Below, one piece after another: positions 34,734 through 43,228 of a stretch of DNA of 64,000 nucleotides (within the stretch, counting starts at the first letter, position 1; each line of letters begins with the position of its first letter). Origin of the DNA: Mariniphaga sp040772505 (GTDB lineage: Bacteria; Bacteroidota; Bacteroidia; Bacteroidales; Prolixibacteraceae). The position numbers and the translations under genes are program-made. The stretch spans positions 62,001 through 126,000 of the forward strand of contig JAXGYA010000003.1 in NCBI GenBank assembly GCA_040772505.1, read 5' to 3'. Under the pieces are notes generated by a model. That model had not been told where the DNA came from. It saw only the letters and a program-made list of their open reading frames with translations, and made no database searches.

Positions 34734-36602
34734 ATGAATATAAAGAAGATAATTTACCAACTTAACAACTCGGATGAACTCGTCAACCTGGAGGCAAAGC
34801 AGGGTAGAGCTATTGACCGTTCTATATTAGAGACAGTTTGCGCTTTTAGCAACGAACCCGATTTAGGAGGTGGATATATAATATTGGGTGTAAATGAGGC
34901 GGCGGAGTCACTTTTTCCATCCTACAATATAGTTGGAGTTGACAACCCTGATAAGTTGCAAAAAGACTTGGCTACGCAATGCGCAAATATGTTTAACATA
35001 CCTGTACGTCCGAAAATAACCGTTGAAACAATCGATAACAAAAATGTACTACTTATAGATGTACCGGAATTGGCTAACGAACAAAAACCTCTATATTTTA
35101 AGAAACAGGGCTTGCCACAAGGAGCATATAGAAGAATAGGGACAACCGACCAACGGTGTACGGAAGATGACTTGTATTTTTTTTATGGAAAAGAAGATAG
35201 GTTTGACAGTTCTGTAATAAAAGACTCGGGACTTGATGATATAAGCTATGAAGCGCTTGATTTGTACAGGCGGTTTAGAGCAAATGTTAATAAAACTGCT
35301 GAGGAGCTTAATTATAACGATAATAACCTTTTAAGGGCTTTAAATTGCATAAAAAAAGATGAGGGTGTGTGGAAACTTACCAATGCCGGGTTGATTGTTT
35401 TTGGCTCAAAAATGGCGCTTCGGAGATTGATGCCAATGGTTAGGGTTGACTATATTCGTTTGCCCGGAAAAGTATGGGTTGAAAATCCGGATGAACGTTT
35501 TGAAGAAACATTGGATTTGAGAGGTCCCATTATAGAATTGGTGGCACGTACAGTTGCTACAATTGCTGACGATCTTCCCAAGGGGTTTTTATTATCGGAA
35601 GGGTCCATTCAGGCCAAAAGTAAATCGCTGCTGCCGGTTAGAGTGTTAAGAGAGGCAATTGTTAACGCGTTTATCCACCGAACCTATCGGGTGAATCAAC
35701 CTATTCAAATACTTCGTTATTCAAATCGTATTGAAATTATAAATGCAGGCTATTCATTAAAGCCGGAAGAGAGTATTGGTGAACCGGGCTCTGTAAACAG
35801 GAATGCGTTTATTGCAGCAATTTTTCATGACACCAATTTGGCTGAAACAAAAGGTACCGGATTTAGGACGATGCAAGCTCTGATGAAAACATCACAAATG
35901 ATGCCACCAACTTTTGAAAGTAATCGTGAGAAAAACACGTTCACGTTGCGATTGTTATTTCACAATTTATTGGATAAAAACGATATTGCATGGTTAACTC
36001 GTTTTAGTGAGAACAAATTGAATGAAAATCAGAAGTTGGCTCTGGTTTTTTTAAGGGAAGTTGGAGCAATTGATAACTTTTCTTATCGTCAGTTGACAGG
36101 TGCAAATAGAGAACAAGCGGGAACCGATTTGCGAGATTTAAGAAAAAAGGAATTGATAAAACACAAAAGTGCCGGAAAATCAACCTACTATTTACCTTCT
36201 GATCTGTTCTTATCCACCTTGGTAGATAAGCGTGTTGCCATGGTAGATAACGGACGTGCCATGGTAGATAGTGAAAATGCCATGGTAGATAAGAAAAGTG
36301 CAGCGAACAGGGAGAAATTAATAGAAGACATTAAAAGCCACTTGCCGGATGAAATTGAAGAGCTCGTTAAGAGCTTAGGAAAGCGCTCTCAAAACCCGGA
36401 TTTAATGCGAGAAACAATTTTGAAACTTTGTTCGTGGCGTGCGTTATCTATTGCTGAACTTGCAGCTATTTTGGGTAGGAACGAAAAGTATATTAAAACA
36501 AATTATTTAAAACCTCTTATGGATGATAAAATGGTCACATATACCATAACGGAGATGATTACGCATCCTGATCAAAAATATAGAGCAATAGAAAGTATGT
36601 AG
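34734..36602 (+). CDS. AlbA_2/Schlafen-type DNA-binding and HATPase regulator
   Basis: A 622-residue relative of the gene at 16524. The AlbA_2 domain is at about 15-140 (LVNLEAKQGRAIDRSILETV, GGGYIILGVNEA). The HATPase-like domain is at about 300-400 (LREAIVNAFIHRTYRVNQPI, ETKGTGFRTMQALM). A winged helix follows at about 435-490, then a linker with AMVDNGR/AMVDSEN/AMVDKKS repeats (about 497-522) and a C-terminal helical or winged-helix segment (SIAELAAILGRNEKYIKTNY). It is inserted between a truncated and a complete copy of the initiating sugar transferase gene and is unrelated to polysaccharide synthesis. The ligand and target DNA are unknown. Confidence 0.85.
   Translation: MNIKKIIYQLNNSDELVNLEAKQGRAIDRSILETVCAFSNEPDLGGGYIILGVNEAAESLFPSYNIVGVDNPDKLQKDLATQCANMFNIPVRPKITVETIDNKNVLLIDVPELANEQKPLYFKKQGLPQGAYRRIGTTDQRCTEDDLYFFYGKEDRFDSSVIKDSGLDDISYEALDLYRRFRANVNKTAEELNYNDNNLLRALNCIKKDEGVWKLTNAGLIVFGSKMALRRLMPMVRVDYIRLPGKVWVENPDERFEETLDLRGPIIELVARTVATIADDLPKGFLLSEGSIQAKSKSLLPVRVLREAIVNAFIHRTYRVNQPIQILRYSNRIEIINAGYSLKPEESIGEPGSVNRNAFIAAIFHDTNLAETKGTGFRTMQALMKTSQMMPPTFESNREKNTFTLRLLFHNLLDKNDIAWLTRFSENKLNENQKLALVFLREVGAIDNFSYRQLTGANREQAGTDLRDLRKKELIKHKSAGKSTYYLPSDLFLSTLVDKRVAMVDNGRAMVDSENAMVDKKSAANREKLIEDIKSHLPDEIEELVKSLGKRSQNPDLMRETILKLCSWRALSIAELAAILGRNEKYIKTNYLKPLMDDKMVTYTITEMITHPDQKYRAIESM
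36221..36300 (+). repeat. 21-bp tandem repeat coding for an AMVDxxx linker
   Basis: GCCATGGTAGATAACGGACGT and two further near-copies in frame, with a partial copy before (LVDKRV). Like the 12-bp linker repeat in the homologue at 16524, it keeps the frame and could vary in length. Confidence 0.85.
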
Positions 36603-36630
36603 GATAAAATCTATTTAAAAACCAGATATA

Positions 36631-37194
36631 ATGATTCGTTTATTTGACTTTTTATTTTCGTTTATTGGACTCTTATTTTTATGGCCTGTCGGAGTTATCC
36701 TCTATGTAATAGGCTTGTTTGATACAGGCAAGCCTGTTTTTGTGCAAGAGCGTGTAGGCAAAAACAAAAAGCCTTTCAAGCTGTATAAGTTTCGCACAAT
36801 GAAAGTTGATACAGAATCGGTTGCTTCGCATCTGGCTAATCAGTCATCCATAACTAAGCATGGAGGTTTCCTCAGAAAAACCAAGTTGGATGAGTTGCCA
36901 CAATTGATTAATGTGTTGAAAGGGGATATGAGTTTGGTGGGTCCTCGTCCCAATCTGTTCAATCAAACTGAATTGATAGAGGAACGAGACAAAAGAGGAG
37001 TCTATAATGTAGTGCCGGGAATTACCGGATTGGCACAAATAAACGATATAGATATGTCCACACCACAATTGCTTGCCGAGAAAGATGCGGAGATGCTTGC
37101 GGACTTCTCAACAGCTGACTATTTTAAGTACATTTTTGCTACAGTTGGAGGAAAGGGACAGGGGGATAGGGTGAAGAGGAAGAGTGAGCGGTGA
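36631..37194 (+). CDS. initiating sugar-phosphate transferase, PglC-like (complete copy)
   Basis: A 187-residue monotopic phosphoglycosyl transferase. It has a reentrant membrane helix at residues 5-28 (FDFLFSFIGLLFLWPVGVIL), then ERVGKNKKPFKLYKFRTM and the catalytic Asp-Glu pair in KLDELPQLINVLKGDMSLVG followed by PRP. It transfers a sugar 1-phosphate from a UDP-sugar to undecaprenyl phosphate and so starts the repeat unit. The small size fits the PglC type rather than the polytopic WbaP type. The last residues (GGKGQGDRVKRKSER) run straight into the heptamer repeats, so the natural C-terminus may have been altered. Confidence 0.9.
   Translation: MIRLFDFLFSFIGLLFLWPVGVILYVIGLFDTGKPVFVQERVGKNKKPFKLYKFRTMKVDTESVASHLANQSSITKHGGFLRKTKLDELPQLINVLKGDMSLVGPRPNLFNQTELIEERDKRGVYNVVPGITGLAQINDIDMSTPQLLAEKDAEMLADFSTADYFKYIFATVGGKGQGDRVKRKSER
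36682..36767 (+). repeat. 86-bp perfect repeat, right copy
   Basis: Identical to 34580-34665. It lies inside the complete initiating transferase gene. Confidence 0.9.
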
Positions 37195-37445
37195 GCGATG
37201 AGCGGTAAAAAGTGAACGGTAAACAGTAAACAGTAAACAGTGAGCGATGAGCGATGAGCGGTGAGCGGTGAGCGGTAAAAAGTGAACGGTAAACAGTAAA
37301 CAGTGAACAGTGAACGGTGAACAGTGAGCGGTGAGCGGTAAAAAGTGAACGGTAAACAGTAAACAGTGAGCGGTGAGCGATGAGCGGTGAGCGATGAGCG
37401 GTGAGCGGTGAGCGATGAGCGGTGGGCGGTAAGCGGTGAGCGGTA
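37171..37445 (+). repeat. degenerate heptamer array (GTGAGCG / GTAAACA family)
   Basis: About 39 consecutive 7-base units such as GTGAGCG, ATGAGCG, GTAAAAA, GTGAACG and GTAAACA. A higher-order order recurs (GTGAGCG runs, then GTAAAAA GTGAACG GTAAACA). It starts inside the last codons of the transferase. All reading frames here are artefacts of the period. Confidence 0.9.
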
Positions 37446-37844
37446 AGGAAAATTCACGAATTGTCTTTGCGACTTGGCGACTTGAATAACAATGCTATCC
37501 ATAAAGAGAATTACGAATGGAATGCGAATACATTTTTAGCTGATTTGCGCTGATTTAATGCGCTGATGAACGCGGATTTTTATTATCTGCGTCGATTTGC
37601 GATTTGATTTATCTGCGTTTTATCTGCGAGAAATAATTGAAATGTGTTTAACCACAGAGGACGCAAAGAAGGCGCAAAGAACACAGAGAAATGTGGTGAA
37701 TTTGACCATTGTGCAAATCTATAACAACAGTCCTCCTTATTTTAGATTTCTATTAAATACTAAAATAAGGATCAGTCTTATTCTATATTTTATTACATTT
37801 GTGAAGAAATTAAATCTGAACACAATGAGTAAAACCTTTCTTTC
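37446..37844. repeat. non-coding stretch with short dispersed motifs
   Basis: Contains GATTTGCGCTGATTTAATGC-like and ATCTGCGTTTTATCTGCGAG repeats, and near 37652 an ACCACAGAGGACGCAAAGAA element, a motif widespread in bacterial intergenic repeats. A reading frame from 37597 to 37887 crosses these elements and is not considered a gene. Confidence 0.5.
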
Positions 37845-38183
37845 AGGGTTAATCAGTGGTTTAAATTTTTTCTTACAGGTATTATAGAAACAGCAAAAAG
37901 TGGAGTAGCTACTTTTGATAGTATTTTGCAAATTCAAAAATCACTTGATTTGGACCTAAAGCCTTTGGGTAGCCGTGTTGCAGATGCTCGTATAGTAATT
38001 GATGAATTGTATAAGAGTCCAATTATTAATGCTGCTAAAGTGGAGAAGCTAATTGGCAAGTCGCCTGCTTCAGCATACAAGCTCATTGCTGAATTGGAAG
38101 CCATAGGTATTTTAAAAGAAATAACGGGAGGGCAAAGAGGACGTATCTATATTTTTAAAGACTATGTCGATCTATTTAAATGA
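37845..38183 (+). pseudogene. C-terminal remnant of a Fic family protein
   Basis: The frame reads VNQWFKFFLTGIIETAKSG then TFDSILQIQKSLDLDLKPLG, and ends in a winged helix (AAKVEKLIGKSPASAYKLIAE, then GRIYIFKDYVDLFK). This matches the end of Fic proteins, after the catalytic FIC core, including the W-x-FFL-x-G-IIETA helix. The HPFxxGNGR core is absent upstream, so the AMPylation domain is lost. Heptamer arrays on both sides mark the ends of the remnant. Confidence 0.72.
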
Positions 38184-38330
38184 TGAGCGGTGAGCGGTGA
38201 GCGGTAAAAAGTGAACGGTAAACAGTAAACAGTGAACAGTAAACAGTGAACGGTGAGTGATGAGCGATGAGCGGTGAGCGGTGAGCGGTGAGTGGTAAAA
38301 AGTGAACGGTAAACAGTGAACAGTGAAAAT
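38184..38330 (+). repeat. second heptamer array (GTGAGCG / GTAAACA family)
   Basis: About 20 units of the same family as 37171-37445, in the same order and strand. The two arrays flank the Fic remnant as long imperfect direct repeats. Confidence 0.9.
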
Positions 38331-38357
38331 AAACAGCGAAACGTACTGCCACCGCTT

Positions 38358-38402
38358 ACTTCTAACTTCTAACCTCTAACTCCTAATCTCTAACTTCTAA
38401 AA
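38358..38402 (+). repeat. TCTAACT heptamer array
   Basis: Units TTCTAAC, CTCTAAC, TCCTAAT and TTCTAAA with a period of seven. Further short copies occur at about 38649, 38909 and 40313. Confidence 0.85.
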
Positions 38403-38960
38403 GCAAAGTCCACGGTGTTACACTGTGTAGAACACTGAGTTACACTGTGAGCAAAAAAAGTTCAAAAAGTGGGCAGTGGGCAGTGGGCAGTTGTCAAATG
38501 GTTATTGATAATTGATTATTGATTATTTGGTTTAAAAGCTGAAAGAAGAAAAGGTCACAGTGTTACACGGAGATAGTTCACTGAGTTACACAAACTGTGC
38601 TGCACTGTGAGCAAAAAAGAAAAGTTCAAAAAGTTGGCTATTCGCATTAATCTCTAACCTCTAACTGTAAAAGCAAAGTCCACGGTGTTACACTGTGTGC
38701 TGAGTTACACTGTGAGCAAAAAAGTTCAAAAAGTTGGTGGGCAGTAGGCAAATGATTATTGATTATTGATTATTGATTATTTGGTTTAAAAGCTGAAAGA
38801 AGAAAAGGTCACAGTGTTACACGGAGATAGGTCACAGTGTTACACTGTGAAAAACACTGTGCTGCACTGTGACCAAAAAAGAAAAGTTCATAAAGTTGGC
38901 TATTCGCATTAATCTCTAATCTCTTACTTCTAACTTCTAATCTCTAACCTCCGACTTTTG
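38399..38960 (+). repeat. cluster of CACAGTGTTACAC dispersed repeats
   Basis: At least four copies, near 38405, 38496-38634, 38670 and 38752-38899. The longest reads from GATTATTGATTATTTGGTTT through AAAGCTGAAAGAAGAAAAGG to TCACAGTGTTACACGGAGAT and AAAAAGAAAAGTTCAAAAAG. The inner TCACAGTGTTAC and GTTACACTGTGA arms are near-palindromic and could fold. No gene is present. Confidence 0.85.
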
Positions 38961-38971
38961 GTTCCAAAACA

Positions 38972-39019
38972 TTTACTTATAAGTAAAAGAATTGCTACAT
39001 TTGCAGAAAGTTTTACTTA
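38972..39019 (+). promoter_or_regulatory. palindromic operator and promoter of the 39-kb ATPase
   Basis: TTTACTTATAAGTAAA (38972-38987) is a perfect 16-base palindrome. Its half-site TTTACTTA recurs at 39012-39019. Between them lies TACATTTG (38996-39003), a TANNTTTG -7 element 28 bases before the ATG at 39032. The placement suggests a repressor site, possibly autoregulatory. Confidence 0.5.
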
Positions 39020-39031
39020 TACGAAATACAC

Positions 39032-40240
39032 ATGAGGAATAAAAAACAGATACCACGTCCGTTATATCTTAATAAAATAAAGCCATTCATCGGCTCAAAG
39101 CTCATTAAGGTACTCACAGGCCAGCGCCGTGTTGGAAAAAGCTACGTGCTGTTGCAGGTGATGGACGAAATACGCGAACGCGATCCTAATGGTGTCATCA
39201 TCAGCATTAATAAAGAAGATTACCAGTTCGATTCCATAAAAAACCACACTCACCTGATGGAATACCTGAAAGTATATCGTTCCGGTAAAGCGAATCATTA
39301 TCTTTTCATCGACGAAGTGCAGGATATTTCCGGTTTTGAAGTGGCTCTGCGCAGCCTGTTGTCTGTAGATGGCTGGGATATTTACATAACGGGCAGCAAT
39401 GCAACCCTGTTATCGGGTGAACTTGCCACTTACTTGAGCGGCAGATATATTCAATTTTCTGTTCATGCTTTATCGTATGTTGAATTTATGCAGTTTCATC
39501 AGTTACCCGAGAGTGCTGATACATTTCTTAAATATATTCGCTGGGGCGGCATGCCACACCTGATTCATCTGCCCATGGAAGATGCAGTGATTTTTGAGTA
39601 TCTTAGGAATATTCACAATACCATTATTTTACGCGATATTGTGGAACGGTTCAACGTAAGAAATGTCAGGTTCTTACAAGATCTCATTCACTATCTGGCC
39701 GATATTATCGGGAGTGTTTTATCCGCCAAACGAATCAGTGATTATTTAAAATCGCAACGAATAAACCTGTCGCCCAAACTAGTGCTTGAATACCTCACGT
39801 ATCTGGAATCGGTTTACCTGATAGACCGGGTTAAACGTTCGGAAATTGAAGGAAGAAAGATTTTTCAAATCGGAGAAAAGTTTTATTTCGAAGATATCGG
39901 TATGCGGCATGCCATTGTTCCATATCAGCAAAAAGATATTGGGAAAGTACTCGAAAACCTGGTTTACCATCAGCTTGTTGTAAACAACCATCAGGTTTTT
40001 GTAGGAAAACATGGCGATAAAGAGATTGATTTTGTAGCTGTAAAAAAGGACAGTAAGATGTATGTTCAGGTTGCTTATCTGATTGCCGATGAAAAAACGC
40101 ATGAACGGGAATTTGGAAACTTGTTGGCGATTCCTGACAATTGCAAAAAACTGGTGGTAAGTATGGATGAAACCGCTACAGGCAACTATAAAGGAATTGA
40201 GCATGTTTCAATACGGAATTTTTTAACTGAGAAGTTTTGA
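39032..40240 (+). CDS. AAA_14/DUF4143 family ATPase
   Basis: A 402-residue ATPase. It has Walker A in VLTGQRRVGKSYVLLQV, Walker B in HYLFIDEVQDISGF, and sensor 1 in WDIYITGSNATLLSGELA, with the LSGRYIQFSVHALSYVEFM segment typical of AAA_14. The C-terminal DUF4143 region holds winged-helix-like and nuclease-like parts, including LENLVYHQLVVNN and KEIDFVAVKK (E-x-D). It stands alone between CACAGTG repeats and has its own palindromic promoter. These genes are abundant in Bacteroidota and archaea; the function is not established. Confidence 0.88.
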   Translation: MRNKKQIPRPLYLNKIKPFIGSKLIKVLTGQRRVGKSYVLLQVMDEIRERDPNGVIISINKEDYQFDSIKNHTHLMEYLKVYRSGKANHYLFIDEVQDISGFEVALRSLLSVDGWDIYITGSNATLLSGELATYLSGRYIQFSVHALSYVEFMQFHQLPESADTFLKYIRWGGMPHLIHLPMEDAVIFEYLRNIHNTIILRDIVERFNVRNVRFLQDLIHYLADIIGSVLSAKRISDYLKSQRINLSPKLVLEYLTYLESVYLIDRVKRSEIEGRKIFQIGEKFYFEDIGMRHAIVPYQQKDIGKVLENLVYHQLVVNNHQVFVGKHGDKEIDFVAVKKDSKMYVQVAYLIADEKTHEREFGNLLAIPDNCKKLVVSMDETATGNYKGIEHVSIRNFLTEKF

Positions 40241-40422
40241 GTGCAGAGGTCGGAGACCACACTCCCTTTCGTTTGTAACGAGGGGTACATGGTTTAGCGT
40301 TTCTAACGCAAGGTCTAACCTCTAACTTCTAAAAGAAAAGTCCACCGTGTTACACTGTGTAGAACACTGAGTTACACATCCTTTTTTAGGGTTTGCAATG
40401 TATCAGGTGTTGCTTTACTGTT
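40241..40422. repeat. non-coding gap with repeat remnants
   Basis: It holds a TCTAACY heptamer run (about 40310-40333) and a partial CACAGTG element (CACCGTGTTACACTGTGTAG at about 40343). The gap ends at the reverse-strand papain-like fragment. Confidence 0.7.
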
Positions 40423-40635
40423 CTATAATTTTATAATTTCAAATCTTTCTTTTTTCATAAAATACTTCAAAATGTCAGTGGGAAAAACCATATTTCCTCC
40501 GTTTTCATCCAAGTATATGTTTGCACTATATTTAAATGCGCTCCATACAAAAGTTGCGCAATTGAAACTGGTTAAGTCATTTTTCTCAGTAAACAATTGA
40601 TATGGTTTTCCTCTATTTCTAAGACGTATATTCAT
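40423..40635 (-). pseudogene. C-terminal fragment of a YiiX/YebB-like cysteine hydrolase
   Basis: Seventy codons reading NRGKPYQLFTEKNDLTSFNC then ATFVWSAFKYSANIY. It matches the C-terminal part of the next gene upstream on this strand (GKPYFLFADKQDTLQFNC), including the catalytic Cys, but the N-terminal half with the catalytic His is missing. It is a truncated tandem duplicate, possibly expressed as a small protein. Confidence 0.65.
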
Positions 40636-40643
40636 GTTTAAAT

Positions 40644-41273
40644 CTAATAACGAATTCTATTATTTATTTTCAAAAAAAGAGGATAATCAAAAATATCGTT
40701 TGGAAAAAACACACTCCCCGCACCGGAATCGATATCAATTTTGGCAGCGAAACGTAAAGCGTGTCGTACAAAAGTAGCGCAATTAAACTGTAGAGTATCT
40801 TGTTTGTCAGCAAATAAAAAATAGGGTTTCCCAATCTGCGAATTTGCATACTCTATTAGTTTCACTTTCTCCTTCTCATTCAAATGCGTTTTGAGTAAAA
40901 AGCGTCGACCCTTATATTGTTCACCAAAGTTTTCGTCTGCCGAATTGATGCCAACCTGACCGCTTTTCTGTTTTTTAGAACGATCGCGATATCTGGCTTC
41001 AACTACTTTAATGGATGAGTATGATGCTTCGCCGGGCAGAAACTCACCTTCAGTGATAATAATTGCCATATGCCCTGGCATTCCACTATATTTATATAAA
41101 CTACTGCTTGCCAGAGCATAAGAGTATGACCTAAACAATATATCACCAACTTCCACATGAGCCGGATCATCGTTCTTATATCTGCTTTTTTGAGCTATAT
41201 ACCTATCGAAGCGAATCAAAACGAGTGGAACAAGAAGCACTATAATTAAAATGTACACTACTCTTTTTGTCAT
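40644..41273 (-). CDS. YiiX/YebB-like permuted papain-fold cysteine hydrolase, membrane-anchored
   Basis: A 209-residue protein with an N-terminal membrane anchor (VVYILIIVLLVPLVLIRF). The YiiX/YebB-like NlpC/P60-superfamily domain has VEVGDILFRSYSYA, the His in GMPGHMAIIITEG and the Cys in FNCATFVRHALRF. His before Cys is the circularly permuted order. Relatives act on lipids or peptidoglycan-type amides; the substrate here is unknown. The 5' end overlaps the upstream membrane-protein gene by 71 bases, unusually long, so one boundary may be wrong. Confidence 0.75.
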   Translation of the reverse strand: MTKRVVYILIIVLLVPLVLIRFDRYIAQKSRYKNDDPAHVEVGDILFRSYSYALASSSLYKYSGMPGHMAIIITEGEFLPGEASYSSIKVVEARYRDRSKKQKSGQVGINSADENFGEQYKGRRFLLKTHLNEKEKVKLIEYANSQIGKPYFLFADKQDTLQFNCATFVRHALRFAAKIDIDSGAGSVFFPNDIFDYPLFLKINNRIRY

Positions 41274-42048
41274 AGGATGTTATTGTAAGCGTCATTTTTC
41301 GAGATAAATGAGAAAACCAACTGTAAACGGAAACCAACAGTATGGGAAAAATGAGATAGAAATTGATTAATGATGAATTAAGAGATATTAATGAGCCTAT
41401 TACAACGTTGTGCTCATGTGATATTTCACGAATGTTTAAAACTTCGGAAATAAGAAAATAAAAAGGGATTAGAAACACGTAAAACAAGACAGATATTGCC
41501 AACATCGAATAAAATCCATTGTTAAACTTCGTTTGAAGTTTTCGGAATATGAGAAGAAGGAGATATCCCGTGAACCACCAGAATAAAACTACTGTGCCAT
41601 TAAGCGATACAGCAGGTTCGGAATGAATATTCAGTTGATAGGAATAAAATCCAGTCCAGAAAAAGGCTATTACCGCGGTTGTAATTAGAATTAAAATGTG
41701 CTGTTTAATCTTTTCGTTTATTTTACCTTTTTCAAACATTAAAAACACCCAATATCCACCAGCCATTCCTAAGATAATATCCATAAACACATCTGGTATT
41801 TTTTCGGGCATAAATAATTTTAAAACCCCAATAAAGAACGTGGCTTCAAGTATTTCAAAACCTGTAACAATTATAAATAACCATTTCCAACGATTCTTAC
41901 AATTAAAAGCGGATAAAAGAGCAAACAATAAACCCCCGGACCAAAAATGCACTATCGACCATAAATCGAGGTAGAGCAGCTTGTACTCAACCAATACATA
42001 ATGCAACCAATGAAAATTTTCGCGCAAAAAAATCAGTGATTCTCTCAT
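41203..42048 (-). CDS. polytopic membrane protein of unknown function
   Basis: 281 residues with about seven hydrophobic helices, for example LWSIVHFWSGGLLFALLSAF and FMDIILGMAGGYWVFLMF. No catalytic motif is recognised. It is 21 bases downstream of the next membrane-protein gene on this strand, in a reverse-strand series with the papain-like hydrolases. The last 24 codons overlap the start of the hydrolase gene in another frame. Confidence 0.6.
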   Translation of the reverse strand: MRESLIFLRENFHWLHYVLVEYKLLYLDLWSIVHFWSGGLLFALLSAFNCKNRWKWLFIIVTGFEILEATFFIGVLKLFMPEKIPDVFMDIILGMAGGYWVFLMFEKGKINEKIKQHILILITTAVIAFFWTGFYSYQLNIHSEPAVSLNGTVVLFWWFTGYLLLLIFRKLQTKFNNGFYSMLAISVLFYVFLIPFYFLISEVLNIREISHEHNVVIGSLISLNSSLINFYLIFPILLVSVYSWFSHLSRKMTLTITSYDKKSSVHFNYSASCSTRFDSLR

Positions 42049-42069
42049 CCCTTTTATTCTAACATTGTT

Positions 42070-42558
42070 TTAATCTTTTTTCCTCTCTTTTTGGAGACTA
42101 TAAAATTTTACCATCCGCAGTAAATAAAATATCAACACATAAACTAATGGGAATGAATAGGCAAACAATACCACCAAATATAACACCACCATACCATGAA
42201 TGAAAAAGTAAATTACCGTAAATGAAGATGTTAGTACAATTACTGTATTCACTAAAGCTTTAACTTTGAGCAAAGTATAAGTTTCAGATTGATTTTTGCC
42301 AGAAGAAAACAGGAAAACCAAAAAGCCGACGAGATAGATAGAAACCGCTATCTCGTCGCCCTGGTTATTATTTATGAATGAAAATGTTGTCGTTTCCAAA
42401 TATTGGGAATACACCGTAAACACATTAAACTGAAGCCAATCGGGTTTTATGCTCAAATAGACAAAATAATAGGTGGCAAAAAGCCCGAAAAGCATAAAAA
42501 CCCCGCCTACAAACCTGCACCACGGTGGTAACCAATTCAATATTTTTATTTCTGACAC
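42070..42558 (-). CDS. small membrane protein of unknown function
   Basis: 162 residues with four hydrophobic helices (RFVGGVFMLFGLFATYYFVY, IAVSIYLVGFLVFLF, VNTVIVLTSSFTVIYFFI, and a last one around FAYSFPLVYVLIFYLL). No family recognised. It lies 19 bases after the lipoprotein gene and before the seven-helix protein. Confidence 0.6.
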   Translation of the reverse strand: MSEIKILNWLPPWCRFVGGVFMLFGLFATYYFVYLSIKPDWLQFNVFTVYSQYLETTTFSFINNNQGDEIAVSIYLVGFLVFLFSSGKNQSETYTLLKVKALVNTVIVLTSSFTVIYFFIHGMVVLYLVVLFAYSFPLVYVLIFYLLRMVKFYSLQKERKKD

Positions 42559-42577
42559 AAAGCGCGTTTAGAAAAGC

Positions 42578-43198
42578 TTATTGTATAGCCGAGTAAACTA
42601 CAGTTCCATCTTCCAAAGTAATATCCACACCAACCAGCCCAAACCTGTGGTTTGCATAATATACAGCCTTTTTAAAGCCGGGATAGGGTAAGTTTTGTTC
42701 AATTGTAATAACTTTAATGTACATTCCACTCCAGTAATAATCATTCTCTTTAGAAACTGATTTTACCTCACGCGTAATTTTTTTCCCACCGAGAGTGGTG
42801 TAGCTCCATTTGTCGCCAACTTTTGCATTGTATTTCGCCAAAACGGTTTGCTCGCCCTTTGAATTAACATAAGCCACCCCATCGGAACTATTAATAAACT
42901 TACCGCTTATACTTACGTTTCCGTTTTTTCCAATGTGAGGAGAAGGAAAATTTGAAGCAAACTTATCGACAACTTTACCCTCCAGTTTTATTTCTACTAT
43001 ACCTCCGGTGTTTTCGGTAACAGTTGCTTTAAAACCTGTGCCGACATTCGCCCCGGCAAAGGTGCCTTTTAGGTTATAAGTGTGACCTACCCTATTGTTT
43101 TCCAAATCAGTATCTCCACCAATTTCATCAATTTCATCTTTGCATGATGCAAAAATCATAGCTGTAATTACAGCAAATACCAAAAATTTGATTTTCAT
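42578..43198 (-). CDS. predicted lipoprotein
   Basis: 206 residues with a lipoprotein signal MKIKFLVFAVITAMIFASCK; the Cys at 19 is the predicted lipidation site, followed by an acidic run DEIDEIGGDTD. The rest is beta-rich with no known motif. It stands second in the reverse-strand cluster, 30 bases after the hydrolase gene at 43229. Confidence 0.7.
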   Translation of the reverse strand: MKIKFLVFAVITAMIFASCKDEIDEIGGDTDLENNRVGHTYNLKGTFAGANVGTGFKATVTENTGGIVEIKLEGKVVDKFASNFPSPHIGKNGNVSISGKFINSSDGVAYVNSKGEQTVLAKYNAKVGDKWSYTTLGGKKITREVKSVSKENDYYWSGMYIKVITIEQNLPYPGFKKAVYYANHRFGLVGVDITLEDGTVVYSAIQ

Positions 43199-43228
43199 AA
43201 TTCTTGTCTTTAATTTAATAACTTATTT

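Noticed and set aside
37119..37502. reverse-strand frame rich in HRSSLTAHRSPLT repeats
   Set aside because: Direct translation of the heptamer array; every frame is open because the array lacks stop codons by period.
37597..37887. 96-codon forward frame before the Fic remnant
   Set aside because: It spans dispersed repeat motifs and is out of frame with the Fic homology it overlaps.
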